Origin: Fibrella forsythiae | Lineage (GTDB): Bacteria; Bacteroidota; Bacteroidia; Cytophagales; Spirosomataceae | Assembly: GCF_017353175.1 (NCBI RefSeq) | Contig: NZ_JAFMYW010000002.1 | Location: 868,001 to 932,000 of the forward strand | DNA: 64,000 nucleotides | Direction of reading: 5' to 3' | In this document: piece after piece, positions 17,741-26,014 of the stretch | Numbering within the stretch: position 1 is the first letter of the stretch | How the letters are laid out: each line of letters starts with the position of its first letter | Made by a program: the position numbers and the translations under genes | Notes under the pieces: model-generated | The model's input: only the letters and a program-made list of their open reading frames with translations | What the model was told of the DNA's origin: nothing | Database searches by the model: none

Positions 17741-17843
17741 AAAAGCAGGAATGGAAGAAAGGTGGTAAGGGAGCTTTCGCAAACAAAATGGTTGTCCGAA
17801 AGCAACTTTCCTCCTTTCTTTCATTCCTCCTTTCCTGCTTTTT
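17741..17843. terminator. Imperfect long hairpin between convergent AraC and dehydrogenase genes
   Basis: A purine-rich left half (AAAAGCAGGAATGGAAG...) pairs imperfectly with a pyrimidine-rich right half ending in TTTCCTGCTTTTT. It lies between convergent stop codons and ends in T on the + strand, so a bidirectional terminator is likely. Confidence 0.6.
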
Positions 17844-17845
17844 AA

Positions 17846-18625
17846 TTATTTCGGCCCCATCCGTATGGCTCCATCCAGGCGGATCACTTCACCGTTGAGC
17901 ATCGGGTTTTCGACGATGCTTTTGGCCAGCATGCCATATTCGGCTGGCCGGCCAAGGCGCGATGGGAATGGCACCTGCTGACCGAGCGATATGCGGGCTT
18001 CTTCGGGTAAAGCGGCTAACAGCGGCGTTTCAAACAGGCCCGGTGCGATGGTCATCACCCGGATGCCCGACTTCGACAGGTCGCGGGCAATGGGCAGGGT
18101 CATACCAACAATTCCCCCTTTTGATGCCGAATAGGCGGCCTGCCCGATTTGCCCATCGTAAGCGGCAACGGAAGCAGTATTGATGATCACGCCACGCTCA
18201 CCTTCGGCGTTGGGTACGTTCTTCTCCATGGCAAAAGCCGCCAGCCGGATTACGTTGAACGTACCGATAAGATTAACCTCGATAGTCTTACGGAAGGCGT
18301 CGAGCGAATGCGGGCCATAGTCGCCGTTTACTTTACCAATCGTTTTCCGGGCTTCAGCAATACCGGCGCAGTTGACCGTAATGTGCAGCGCACCGAAGGT
18401 GTCGGTTGACAGCAAAATAGCCTGCCGTACGTCTGCCTCACTAGCCACATTGGTCAGGGCAAACCGAACACGTTCGCCTAATTCTGTAGCAAGTGCGCTG
18501 CCTCGATCCTGATTCAAATCGGCAATGATAACGTTGGCCCCCGCCGCATGAAAAGCCCGTACGGTGGCCTCACCAAGGCCCGATGCACCGCCCGTAACCA
18601 GAGCCGTTGATTGTTGAAGAGTCAT
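17846..18625 (-). CDS. SDR-family 3-hydroxyacyl-CoA dehydrogenase (HSD10-like)
   Basis: 259 residues, classical short-chain dehydrogenase. NAD-binding [11 protein letters not shown], DxN-type [11 protein letters not shown], catalytic serine in [11 protein letters not shown], catalytic YSASKGG with Tyr and Lys. The long insert around [14 protein letters not shown] and the C-terminal [12 protein letters not shown] are characteristic of type II 3-hydroxyacyl-CoA/2-methyl-3-hydroxybutyryl-CoA dehydrogenases, which work in fatty-acid and isoleucine breakdown in the cytoplasm. It is not obviously tied to the sugar genes around it, and no beta-oxidation partners are adjacent. Confidence 0.87.
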   Translation of the reverse strand: MTLQQSTALVTGGASGLGEATVRAFHAAGANVIIADLNQDRGSALATELGERVRFALTNVASEADVRQAILLSTDTFGALHITVNCAGIAEARKTIGKVNGDYGPHSLDAFRKTIEVNLIGTFNVIRLAAFAMEKNVPNAEGERGVIINTASVAAYDGQIGQAAYSASKGGIVGMTLPIARDLSKSGIRVMTIAPGLFETPLLAALPEEARISLGQQVPFPSRLGRPAEYGMLAKSIVENPMLNGEVIRLDGAIRMGPK

Positions 18626-18738
18626 GATTGGATAAGTTTGGATTTAGGGTTGCAGAAGTGTTCGTTAAACTGTTGATGAATAGATAGTTGTGTTTTGATT
18701 CCGACCATACTGAAACCCGGTTCAATCGCCTGGCGTGT

Positions 18739-20763
18739 TTAGTCGTGAATGGGTAAAAATAAGACGGCATCGGCCACCACGGGCTCCGTAGAACCAGTTA
18801 CTTCCAACGAAACTGATGGCGCAGTGCCAGCCGTAAACAGGAACGTACCCAGGCTGATCCAGTCGTTATTCTGCTTTTGCTGATTGATCAGCACCGTCTT
18901 GTTAACCGTCCCGTCGAGTACCCGCACTGTTACAGCACTGGCCTTATCAGCCTGATGCGCTACCTGATCGGGGTTACCGCCCCCGCCCCGGCGGGTAGGG
19001 TTGTAGCAGAGAATCTGGTAACGACCGGGTTTCAGCCCGGTGGCCCGGAATGTCACGGTTGCCTGTTTATCTTGACTGAAAAGGGCCGCTTTCCCATACT
19101 GACTCCCTTTGGTAAGCTGTTGCCAGCTTCCCCGACGGCTGACCCGCAGCGAATCGTCATCATCAATCAATAGCTCCGGCCGACTCCCGTCGAGCAACGG
19201 ATTCTCGCGTAATGTGCGCTGTAACTGAGCTACATTGATCGATTGAACCGACACCTGTTGATCAATCGCCTGAGCCGCAGCCGCTCCGGCTGTTTGCCCC
19301 AGTACCATAAACACGGGTTCCATCCGGATAGAACCGTAGGCGATGTGGCTGGCAGAGAGGCAAACCGGCACCAGCAAATTGCGTACCTGCCCTGACTTGG
19401 GCACCAGTGCTCTGTAGCTGATGGGATACGGTGGAAAACCGCCTACCTGTACATCGCCCTCGTTGCGCACCATCGCTTTACCACTTGCCTGTATGACAAC
19501 AAGGCGCTGGCAGTTATGCGAGTCCATGGTGTAAGCGGCCATACCAATGCCGTCCGACACGATTGCTTTTCCTTCGCAGTTGGCTTGCGTCATCACATAG
19601 TCGCCAACCATCCGTCGCGCTTCCCGAATGTATAATTGATGCGAAAAATGATCATTGTCAGGATACTCATCTTTCGGGTAGCCCCAGCGCAGCATCTCAT
19701 CGCGCAGGTGTTTCGGCACGCGCGGATCATGCCCGATGAAATAGAAAAGTCCTTTCGTATAGTCTTCATGATCACGAACGATCTGCGCTCGCTGGTTATA
19801 ATCGGCGTCTGGGTACGTCCAGTTGGCGCCAATCATGTCGGTGGATAGACCACCGCAATTGTTAATGTCTGTTTTGCGGTTGGGCATCGCCACAAAATGC
19901 ATCAGATTCCAGGTCAATTCGCCGGGTGTTTTCTGCTGAATTTGCCGTACCAGTAATTCATACTTGCTTGAATCGTAGCGGGCCGGTCGCGAAATCGGAA
20001 CACGATTTGCCGGATCATCTGTCAGGCACATTCGGTAATTGTAGGCCTGAATTTTATGATCGCCTGCTCCTCTGGCGGCCAGTGTTTCTGTTGTTACGCC
20101 CCATAGCAGGCCGCTTTCCGGTTTGCCAGGTACGTTGTAGGGGTCAACGCCATCGGGAAACTGATGCTTGTCCAGGAATTGTACACCGTTCCAGGTTTCG
20201 CCATACTGGCTGTTCGCTTCACGCCCAACGGTGTAGGTGACGCCCGCCTTTGCCATAAGGTCGCCTTCGTAACTACAATCGATGAACTGTTTGGCATAGA
20301 TCGTCTTGGTCGTCGTCTGCCTGTTGCCTGGCGAATTAGATGGCTCCACCACAATCCCTGTGAGGCGGTTACCGGCTTTCATGACCGAGACTAACCGGTG
20401 CTCCATCACTGGGTTCAGGTTGGCTTCGCGCAGGTACGTGTTGAAAATCGTTTCTGCTACATGCGGCTCGAATGTCCATTGCTCCAGATGCCCGTAATGC
20501 GCACCAATTCGCCGGTAGAAATCGCGTGCTAACCCGGTAACAGCGAATTTGTTGCCAATGTCGGTTGCCCCAAGCCCACCTGATGAAAGCCCGCCAAGGT
20601 GACGGCCCGGCTCGATGAGCAGCACCGATTTACCCAGCCGCTTGGCCGAAACAGCCGCCATCACGCCCGCCGACGTACCACCATACACACAAACATCAAC
20701 TGGTTGAGCGGCTAGTGAAACGGGTACAATGAGGAACAGCAGTTGGAGGCAGACCTTCCGCAT
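18739..20763 (-). CDS. Secreted FAD-dependent oxidoreductase with C-terminal golvesin-like carbohydrate-binding domain
   Basis: 674 residues. A signal peptide ends near residue 19 (LAAQ). An FAD-binding domain follows at once: VCVYGGTSAGVMAAVSAKR is the dinucleotide loop, then LLIEPGRHLGGLSSGGLG, typical of the FAD_oxidored (PF12831) family found in polysaccharide-use loci. The last 140 residues (FRATGLKPGRYQILCYNP ... VADAVLFLPIHD) form a beta-sandwich resembling the golvesin/xanthan-lyase C-terminal domain, probably for glycan binding. A periplasmic or secreted oxidase or dehydrogenase of a sugar is inferred. It lies 31 bases after the HAD phosphatase gene on the same strand. Confidence 0.85.
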   Translation of the reverse strand: MRKVCLQLLFLIVPVSLAAQPVDVCVYGGTSAGVMAAVSAKRLGKSVLLIEPGRHLGGLSSGGLGATDIGNKFAVTGLARDFYRRIGAHYGHLEQWTFEPHVAETIFNTYLREANLNPVMEHRLVSVMKAGNRLTGIVVEPSNSPGNRQTTTKTIYAKQFIDCSYEGDLMAKAGVTYTVGREANSQYGETWNGVQFLDKHQFPDGVDPYNVPGKPESGLLWGVTTETLAARGAGDHKIQAYNYRMCLTDDPANRVPISRPARYDSSKYELLVRQIQQKTPGELTWNLMHFVAMPNRKTDINNCGGLSTDMIGANWTYPDADYNQRAQIVRDHEDYTKGLFYFIGHDPRVPKHLRDEMLRWGYPKDEYPDNDHFSHQLYIREARRMVGDYVMTQANCEGKAIVSDGIGMAAYTMDSHNCQRLVVIQASGKAMVRNEGDVQVGGFPPYPISYRALVPKSGQVRNLLVPVCLSASHIAYGSIRMEPVFMVLGQTAGAAAAQAIDQQVSVQSINVAQLQRTLRENPLLDGSRPELLIDDDDSLRVSRRGSWQQLTKGSQYGKAALFSQDKQATVTFRATGLKPGRYQILCYNPTRRGGGGNPDQVAHQADKASAVTVRVLDGTVNKTVLINQQKQNNDWISLGTFLFTAGTAPSVSLEVTGSTEPVVADAVLFLPIHD

Positions 20764-20794
20764 GGGGTGATTGGAGAATATGTACCGAAGGATT

Positions 20795-21484
20795 TTACAG
20801 AATACCCATCAGTTCGTTCCAGTGGCGGATGTCGTACGTGGCTGGCTCGTCGACCTGCTGCCCTTTCGGATTATAAAATACCGTATCTAGTCCAACGGCT
20901 TTGGCTCCCAGAATATCCGCTTCGTAGTTGTCGCCCAACATCAGGCTTTCGGCAACCGTAGCACCCGTAGCTTGCAGAGCGTACTCGAAAATGCGCGGAT
21001 TAGGCTTCTTTGCGTCCGCCGACTGCGTGGTGACAACTTCTTCAAAAAAATGAGCAATCTCAGAGGCGGCCATCTTTACGGCCTGAATTTCAGCAAAGCC
21101 ATTCGTAATAATATGCATCCGGTAGCGGCCATGCAGGTGCTCCAGCACGTCGCGTGCCGAATCGGTCAGGTGCGCTTTCTGGGGAAGTAGTCGTAAATAT
21201 TCGGTATTTAAATCAGCACAGCAACTGGTATCGCCTACGCCTAAGGCCCGAAAAACCATTGGAAAGCGATTCGCGCGGATATACTCATGCCCGATCAAGT
21301 CCAGATCGTAATCGCGCCAGAGCTGACGGTTCACGGTAATGAACGTCTCGGCAAAGGCATCTACTGAGGAAAGTCCTACTTCTGCAAGCCGGTAGGTATC
21401 GTAAATCTCGGCAATGGATTCCGACGAGTTACGGTCGAAATCCCAAAGCGTATGGTCAAGATCGAAAAAGAGGTGTTTGTACAT
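20795..21484 (-). CDS. HAD-family hydrolase, YjjG-like nucleotidase
   Basis: 229 residues with all four HAD motifs: FFDLDHTLWDFDRN (Asp nucleophile and Asp+2), IITNGFAE, the lysine in KKPNPRIFEYAL, and LMLGDNYEADILGA. The DHTLWDF variant and length match YjjG-type noncanonical pyrimidine nucleotidases, which dephosphorylate modified nucleoside monophosphates in the cytoplasm; other phosphate monoesters are possible. It precedes the FAD oxidoreductase on the same strand with a 31-base gap, although a functional link is not evident. Confidence 0.87.
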   Translation of the reverse strand: MYKHLFFDLDHTLWDFDRNSSESIAEIYDTYRLAEVGLSSVDAFAETFITVNRQLWRDYDLDLIGHEYIRANRFPMVFRALGVGDTSCCADLNTEYLRLLPQKAHLTDSARDVLEHLHGRYRMHIITNGFAEIQAVKMAASEIAHFFEEVVTTQSADAKKPNPRIFEYALQATGATVAESLMLGDNYEADILGAKAVGLDTVFYNPKGQQVDEPATYDIRHWNELMGIL

Positions 21485-21496
21485 AAACGTAAGTTC

Positions 21497-21573
21497 AGCG
21501 TCTACAACTCAAGCTTTTCAGTGAGATTCGCTGATGGATCGAAGGAAGTTGAAAGCCTGAGGTGTTGGACGCT
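21497..21573. repeat. Imperfect inverted repeat between ferredoxin and HAD genes
   Basis: AGCGTC-TACAACTCA-GCTTT on the left and its near reverse complement ending in GTTGGACGCT on the right. It lies between two minus-strand genes and may terminate the ferredoxin transcript. Its loop contains GGATCGAAGG, faintly like the conserved loop of the 47391 hairpin. Confidence 0.45.
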
Positions 21574-21589
21574 AAACTAAGATATCGAC

Positions 21590-21895
21590 CTAGAATTTAA
21601 GCTCAAGGCGCTCGACCACTTCCTTATTGACAACGTGTTTTTCTACAATTTCTGCAATATCGGCTACTTGTACATTGCCGTAATACGTTCCCTCGGGATA
21701 AATGACTAAAGCCGGGCCAAACGCACAGGCATCCAAACAGCCTGCCCGCTGAGCCCTAACCTGCTTTTGCAGGCCACGTTGAGTAATTTCCTGCTTGAAA
21801 GCGTCGAGCAGTGCGGCACCATGTTCGGCACCGCATGACTTTTTAGGCGATTCTTTCTGGTTCGTACAGACGAAGATGTGTTTTTCAAATTTCAT
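21590..21895 (-). CDS. Thioredoxin-like [2Fe-2S] ferredoxin
   Basis: 101 residues with four cysteines (Cys10, Cys21, Cys53, Cys57) in the CX10-C ... GCLDAC arrangement of thioredoxin-like 2Fe-2S ferredoxins (shethna/NuoE-type fold). Motifs FVCTNQ, SCGAEHG, AGCLDACAFGPALVIYPEG and YGNVQVADI match this group closely. It would be a small cytoplasmic electron carrier; its partners are unknown. No signal peptide. It stands at the start of a minus-strand run (ferredoxin, HAD, FAD oxidoreductase) and is divergent from the ECF sigma gene. Confidence 0.88.
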   Translation of the reverse strand: MKFEKHIFVCTNQKESPKKSCGAEHGAALLDAFKQEITQRGLQKQVRAQRAGCLDACAFGPALVIYPEGTYYGNVQVADIAEIVEKHVVNKEVVERLELKF

Positions 21896-22231
21896 GATAC
21901 TGCGGCTTAATCGTTGTTTTTAACACCACGAAGGTAGTTTACACCTCTCAATTAAACGCTCGCAACGATTTTTTGTCAAATAAATTGAATGGTTACGCAT
22001 CCTTTTACTCACGACTCCCGTATAGTTTGGTATAGTTTTAGTAGGATTGTTGGGGGATACTTACTAAATTGATGCTGCATTCTGGAATTGTTACAAAAAG
22101 TTACAGACCTGACTTGTAAGTTTTCGGTGTAGTTTGTTACTTTGATACTAATTCTCTGCATATCTCACAATTCTTAACACGGACACACACTATCGACTAA
22201 ACGCTCTACGTTACCTAATTGTCTTTCTGAA
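21896..22231. other. 336-base divergent intergenic region
   Basis: It separates the ferredoxin (leftward) and the sigma factor (rightward). I can support only one promoter in it (22114-22144). The rest is AT-rich, with no convincing reading frame or hairpin. Confidence 0.5.
22114..22144 (+). promoter_or_regulatory. Putative promoter for the ECF sigma factor
   Basis: TTG at 22114-22116, 20 bases, then TTACTTTG at 22137-22144 (one mismatch to TAnnTTTG). The start would fall near 22150, giving a leader of roughly 80 bases before the ATG at 22232. Confidence 0.5.
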
Positions 22232-22831
22232 ATGGAAAAAGCCCAGGTTAACGACAGCGAGCTTATTTCGTCGTACATCCGTGGTAGTGAGAAAGCCTTC
22301 GAAAAGCTGGTTTTGCGGCATAAGAACAAGGTTTATACAACCATCTATCTTATTGTCAAAGATCAGTATATAGCTGAAGATCTGATGCAGGACACCTTTA
22401 TAAAGGCGGTCGATACCATCAAATCGGGGCGTTATAACGAAGAAGGCAAATTCCTTCCCTGGATTATCCGTATTGCTCACAATCTGGCCATCGACTATTT
22501 CCGGCGAGATAAACGCTACCCCAACGTAGTGTTTGAAGACGGAAGCAATGTGTTCAACACACTCGAATTTGCCGAGGACTCAGTGGAGGCCGTGCAAATT
22601 CGGCGTGAAACTCATGAGCATCTGCGCGAGTTGATTCAGCGATTGCCGGAGCAACAGCGTCAGGTACTTATTATGCGGCACTACGAGGAAATGAGTTTCC
22701 AGGAGATTGCCGATGCAACCGGAGTCAGCATTAACACCGCTTTGGGACGTATGCGTTATGCACTTATAAACCTGCGCAAGCAGTTAAGCAAACGTCCAGT
22801 AAGCTATGACAAAAACATTTACCCAAGATGA
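22232..22831 (+). CDS. RNA polymerase ECF sigma factor
   Basis: 199 residues. Region 2 (about 10-80) shows the ECF pattern FEKLVLRHKNKVYTTIYLIVKDQYIAEDLMQDTFIKA and the -10-recognition segment FLPWIIRIAHNLAIDYFRRDKR; region 4 (about 125-185) shows LPEQQRQVLIMRHYEEMSFQEIADATGVSINTALGRMRYAL, split by an acidic linker. It directs RNA polymerase to a dedicated regulon; the signal is unknown. Its last 26 bases overlap the start of the next small gene, so the two are translationally coupled and the partner is a likely regulator. Confidence 0.93.
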   Translation: MEKAQVNDSELISSYIRGSEKAFEKLVLRHKNKVYTTIYLIVKDQYIAEDLMQDTFIKAVDTIKSGRYNEEGKFLPWIIRIAHNLAIDYFRRDKRYPNVVFEDGSNVFNTLEFAEDSVEAVQIRRETHEHLRELIQRLPEQQRQVLIMRHYEEMSFQEIADATGVSINTALGRMRYALINLRKQLSKRPVSYDKNIYPR

Positions 22832-23060
22832 CGTCATCCGGTACGTCTACGAAGAAACTTCTGAGGAAGAAAATCTTCTAATCGAAGAGGCGCTCATGAG
22901 CGAGCCCGAATTAATGGGCTTTTTCCTCGATACGCTCGAACTTCGGGCCATGATGGATAAGATTGAGCGGGCACCTCGTCCGTCGACAATCGAAGCCATT
23001 TTAGACTATTCCTCTTTTCACCCAAATTCCCCTGTTAGTAACCCGAGTGGTGTTGCCTAA
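22806..23060 (+). CDS. Small acidic protein, candidate anti-sigma partner
   Basis: 84 residues, acidic and mostly helical (DDVIRYVYEETSEEENLLIEEALMSEPELMGFF). No membrane span and no zinc-binding HxxxC motif, so it is not a classical ZAS anti-sigma factor. The start overlaps the sigma gene by 26 bases in another frame, which implies tight coupling. The opening resembles the N-terminal helices of short anti-sigma proteins (counting residues at the start of a region-4 binding bundle), but this is only by context. It could be a soluble anti-sigma factor or an adaptor. Confidence 0.7.
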   Translation: MTKTFTQDDVIRYVYEETSEEENLLIEEALMSEPELMGFFLDTLELRAMMDKIERAPRPSTIEAILDYSSFHPNSPVSNPSGVA

Positions 23061-23085
23061 CATGGGAATTTTTGTTTTCTCGTCA

Positions 23086-24639
23086 ATGAGCTATTCAATT
23101 GACCGGTGGTTCCTTCTTGGGGCCACCGCTTTCGCATTTGTGGCTGCCGGTACGCCCGGTATTGCCCAGCAAACAAAGTCGGGCAAACGTGCCGTTGCCA
23201 CCCCAATAACCGCCACCGTATTACCCGAAGCCCAGTTAACCCGCGCCGAACTGGAAGCCCATCTGCGCTTTATTGCGTCTGATGAGTTGCAGGGGCGCCG
23301 AACTGGCTCGCCGGGAAACATGGTGGCTGCCCGGTACATTGCCGAGCAGTTTCGGCAGATCGGCCTGAAACCTGTTGCCGATAACAACAGCTATTACCAG
23401 ACTGTAGCGCTGCAACGTACCCAGCCTACTGCATCAGGCACAATTCGGTTTGGAACTGACTCGCTATCGGTTGGAAAGCAGTTCGTTGTTGTAGCAGGTG
23501 GTGCAGCCAATCAGATGGCCGAGAGTGTTTATGTTGGCTACGGCTTAACGGCCGATGATTACGCCGGCAAAGATGTGAAAGGTAAATTCGTGATTACGCA
23601 AGTAGGATCTGCTGAGGCCAAAAGCCCACGCGATCTGATCAGTGCCATGACAGCTAAACGTAAGCTGGCATCTGAACGCGGTGCTATAGGTATCATCGAA
23701 CTGTTTGCTTCGCCCGCCACCCCCTGGACTTTTGCCAACCGCTTCTTTAATAGCGAGCAGATCAGTATTCCAACTGCCGAAGCGCCCGGGCAAACGCCGA
23801 TTCTACACATCTGGGCTGATAATGGTAAAGGACAACTGGCTGGCATAAAAGATAACAGGTCGGTGACCGTTCGTACATCAGGACGGAGCGCACAACCGCT
23901 CAATGCTGTAAACGTGGCCGGTGTTGTGGAAGGAACGGACCCAACCCTGAAATCGGAATACGTATTGTTAACGGCCCACTACGATCACATTGGCACAGCT
24001 AAGGCGGGCGTTGGCTCGGTAACGGCTGCTGATACGATCTATAATGGTGCCCGCGATAACGGAATGGGAACCGTCGGCCTGATTGCCGCCGCTAAAACGC
24101 TCATGGCGCAACGGCCTAAGCGGTCAGTGATTATTGTTGCCCTGACCGGCGAAGAGGTTGGGCTCCTGGGCAGCCGCTACTACGCTGAACACCCGCTGGT
24201 GCCGCTCAAGCAGACAATTTTTAACTTCAACATTGATGGCGCTGGCTACAACGACACTAAACTGATTTCGGTGATCGGGCTTGAGCGAACGGGCGCAAAA
24301 GCCGAGATCGAGCAGGCCGCGGCTCAATTTGGGCTCTCCGTTTTCGCCGAGCCAGCGCCCGAACAGGGATTATTCGATCGGTCAGACAATGTCAGTTTCG
24401 CGGCGAAAGGCGTTCCGGCTCCTACCTTATCGGAAGGCTTCAAAGCGTTTGATGAAGAGTTGATGAAGAATTACCATCAAGTGTCTGATAACCCCGATAC
24501 CATTGATTACGACTACCTGCTGAAGTTCTGCCAGTCCTACGCTCGTGCCGCCCGGCTCATTGCTGACCGGAACACCCGCCCTTTCTGGATAGCCGGTGAC
24601 AAGTATGAAGCTGCCGGGAAAGCCTTATATGGTCAGTAA
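23086..24639 (+). CDS. Secreted M28-family zinc aminopeptidase with PA domain
   Basis: 517 residues from the start chosen, with a signal peptide ending near GIAQQ. An in-frame ATG at 23062 and GTG at 23047 are alternatives. A protease-associated insert (about 110-260) precedes the catalytic M28 fold with its zinc ligands and acids: TAHYDHIG, GARDNGMGTVGL, TGEEVGLLGSRYY, FNIDGAGYND and the distal histidine in KNYHQVSDNPDT. Such enzymes trim N-terminal residues from peptides outside the cytoplasm. It starts shortly after the small acidic gene, so it may be read from the same promoter. Confidence 0.9.
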   Translation: MSYSIDRWFLLGATAFAFVAAGTPGIAQQTKSGKRAVATPITATVLPEAQLTRAELEAHLRFIASDELQGRRTGSPGNMVAARYIAEQFRQIGLKPVADNNSYYQTVALQRTQPTASGTIRFGTDSLSVGKQFVVVAGGAANQMAESVYVGYGLTADDYAGKDVKGKFVITQVGSAEAKSPRDLISAMTAKRKLASERGAIGIIELFASPATPWTFANRFFNSEQISIPTAEAPGQTPILHIWADNGKGQLAGIKDNRSVTVRTSGRSAQPLNAVNVAGVVEGTDPTLKSEYVLLTAHYDHIGTAKAGVGSVTAADTIYNGARDNGMGTVGLIAAAKTLMAQRPKRSVIIVALTGEEVGLLGSRYYAEHPLVPLKQTIFNFNIDGAGYNDTKLISVIGLERTGAKAEIEQAAAQFGLSVFAEPAPEQGLFDRSDNVSFAAKGVPAPTLSEGFKAFDEELMKNYHQVSDNPDTIDYDYLLKFCQSYARAARLIADRNTRPFWIAGDKYEAAGKALYGQ

Positions 24640-24699
24640 ACTAAAGCCCATAGGGCGGCGTTATAGTCGGTATACTACAGAGTCAAACCAACGTCGGTT

Positions 24700-24933
24700 A
24701 TGTTATTGAAAGTCCTGCTCGTTTTTACCCTCCTCATTATTTTCGTGCCTCCGGTACGTCGATTTGTGTTCTATCTGCTGGTTGGCCGGCAGTTGGTAAA
24801 AGAGCAGCGGCGGGCTACCGAACGTACCCAGCCGTTTCGTGAGGGCGAGACGCGGGTGGCCTCAAACCCAACTCGAAAGGGAGGATCGCCTATGAAAGGC
24901 GGTGAGTATGTTGACTACGAAGAAGTGAAATAA
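24700..24933 (+). CDS. DUF4834-type small membrane protein
   Basis: 77 residues: one N-terminal membrane span (3-30, LLKVLLVFTLLIIFVPPVRRFVFYLL broken by a Pro-Pro), then a basic and polar tail ending GGEYVDYEEVK. This pattern matches the DUF4834 family of Bacteroidota; its function is not known. It sits 60 bases after the M28 peptidase gene and just before a strong terminator, so it probably closes that transcription unit. Confidence 0.75.
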   Translation: MLLKVLLVFTLLIIFVPPVRRFVFYLLVGRQLVKEQRRATERTQPFREGETRVASNPTRKGGSPMKGGEYVDYEEVK

Positions 24934-24954
24934 CCATTTTAAGATAAATTAACG

Positions 24955-24984
24955 AAGCCCGCGCTACTAAGTGCGGGCTTTTTT
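24955..24984 (+). terminator. Rho-independent terminator after the DUF4834 gene
   Basis: Stem AAGCCCGC / GTGCGGGCTT around a short CTACTAA loop, followed by TTTTTT. Confidence 0.9.
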
Positions 24985-25149
24985 GCTGTTTGCTAGTAAT
25001 CAGTCTATCAGCCACATCCTGTTTGGACAATTAGCTGTCCGGTTGTTATTTTAAGCAGGATATAAGCTGAAATGCAAAACTTTTTAGGGTTATAACCACG
25101 TTTTCTGTGTACCAAACCGTTGGTACATTAACCACATACTCTCTTCCTC

Positions 25150-25917
25150 ATGTTTGTTTCCCGTTTTGTTGCCGTCGGCGTTGTGTCGACCCTGTTTGTT
25201 GCCAATCATGCTATTGCCCAGGTTAAAAAAACAGGTGCGCCCGTTAAATCGGTAAAAGCTAAATCTGCCCCCGCCGCCGCCCGGAAATCGTTATTTTCGA
25301 ATAGCCAGGATTCGTTAAGCTATAGTGTAGGCTACAGTGTTGCCCAAAGCATGAAACAGCAGGGTATGACCGATGTCAACACGTCGATCATGGCCAAGGG
25401 GATTGAGGATGCACTGAAAGGTCAGCCATTGCAACTAGCCGAGCCACAGATGCAGCAAATCATGATGGCCTATATGCAGAAGCAATATGCCGCCAAGAAT
25501 GCTGAATCGAGTAAAGCAGCAGAAGGCAACAAAAAAATTGGCGCAACCTTTCTGGCAGAAAATAAATCAAAGCCCGGTGTTCAAACCACGGCCAGCGGTT
25601 TACAGTATCTAATAGAGAAGACTGGTACAGGGGCCAAGCCTGTTGCCTCCGACCGGGTAAAAGTGCATTACACCGGCAAGTTGATTGACGGTAAGGTATT
25701 TGATAGTTCAGTAGAGCGTGGACCAGCCGAATTTGGCGTAACAGAAGTGATTAAAGGCTGGACTGAAGTGTTACAATTGATGCCCGTTGGCTCGAAATGG
25801 AAAGTGTTTATTCCATCAGACATCGCCTACGGTGACCGGGGTGCAGGTACCGATATCGGGCCTGGCTCGACGCTTATTTTTGACATTGAGTTGTTAGACA
25901 TTGTAAAAACTAATTAG
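25150..25917 (+). CDS. FKBP-type peptidyl-prolyl cis-trans isomerase, exported
   Basis: 255 residues. A signal peptide ends at AIAQ (near 24), then a basic linker, an FKBP N-terminal dimerisation domain (about 50-130: DSLSYSVGYSVAQSMKQQG), and the FKBP catalytic domain (about 150-253) with VKVHYTGKLIDGKVFDSSVERG, GWTEVLQLMPVGSKWKVFIPSDIAYGDRG and STLIFDIELLDI. It catalyses proline isomerisation and helps fold envelope proteins, like FkpA/MIP. Its neighbour is the tail-specific protease, another envelope quality-control protein. Confidence 0.93.
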   Translation: MFVSRFVAVGVVSTLFVANHAIAQVKKTGAPVKSVKAKSAPAAARKSLFSNSQDSLSYSVGYSVAQSMKQQGMTDVNTSIMAKGIEDALKGQPLQLAEPQMQQIMMAYMQKQYAAKNAESSKAAEGNKKIGATFLAENKSKPGVQTTASGLQYLIEKTGTGAKPVASDRVKVHYTGKLIDGKVFDSSVERGPAEFGVTEVIKGWTEVLQLMPVGSKWKVFIPSDIAYGDRGAGTDIGPGSTLIFDIELLDIVKTN

Positions 25918-25924
25918 TGAATTG

Positions 25925-25995
25925 GTGGATTAGTGAACGAGTGACTGCATGGATTGCCAGTAAACAACCAGACGTTGACTCGTTCACTAATCCAC
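25925..25995. repeat. 18-bp perfect inverted repeat between FKBP and protease genes
   Basis: Arms GTGGATTAGTGAACGAGT (25925-25942) and its exact reverse complement (25978-25995), with a 35-base loop. Both genes point rightward and the second arm ends 19 bases before the protease ATG, so it could modulate the downstream gene as well as end the upstream one. Confidence 0.65.
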
Positions 25996-26014
25996 TGATT
26001 TGCTTATTCTGCCA

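Noticed and set aside
23047-23085. Upstream starts for the M28 peptidase (GTG 23047, ATG 23062)
   Set aside because: The ATG at 23086 gives a better signal peptide; the GTG start would also overlap the preceding gene.
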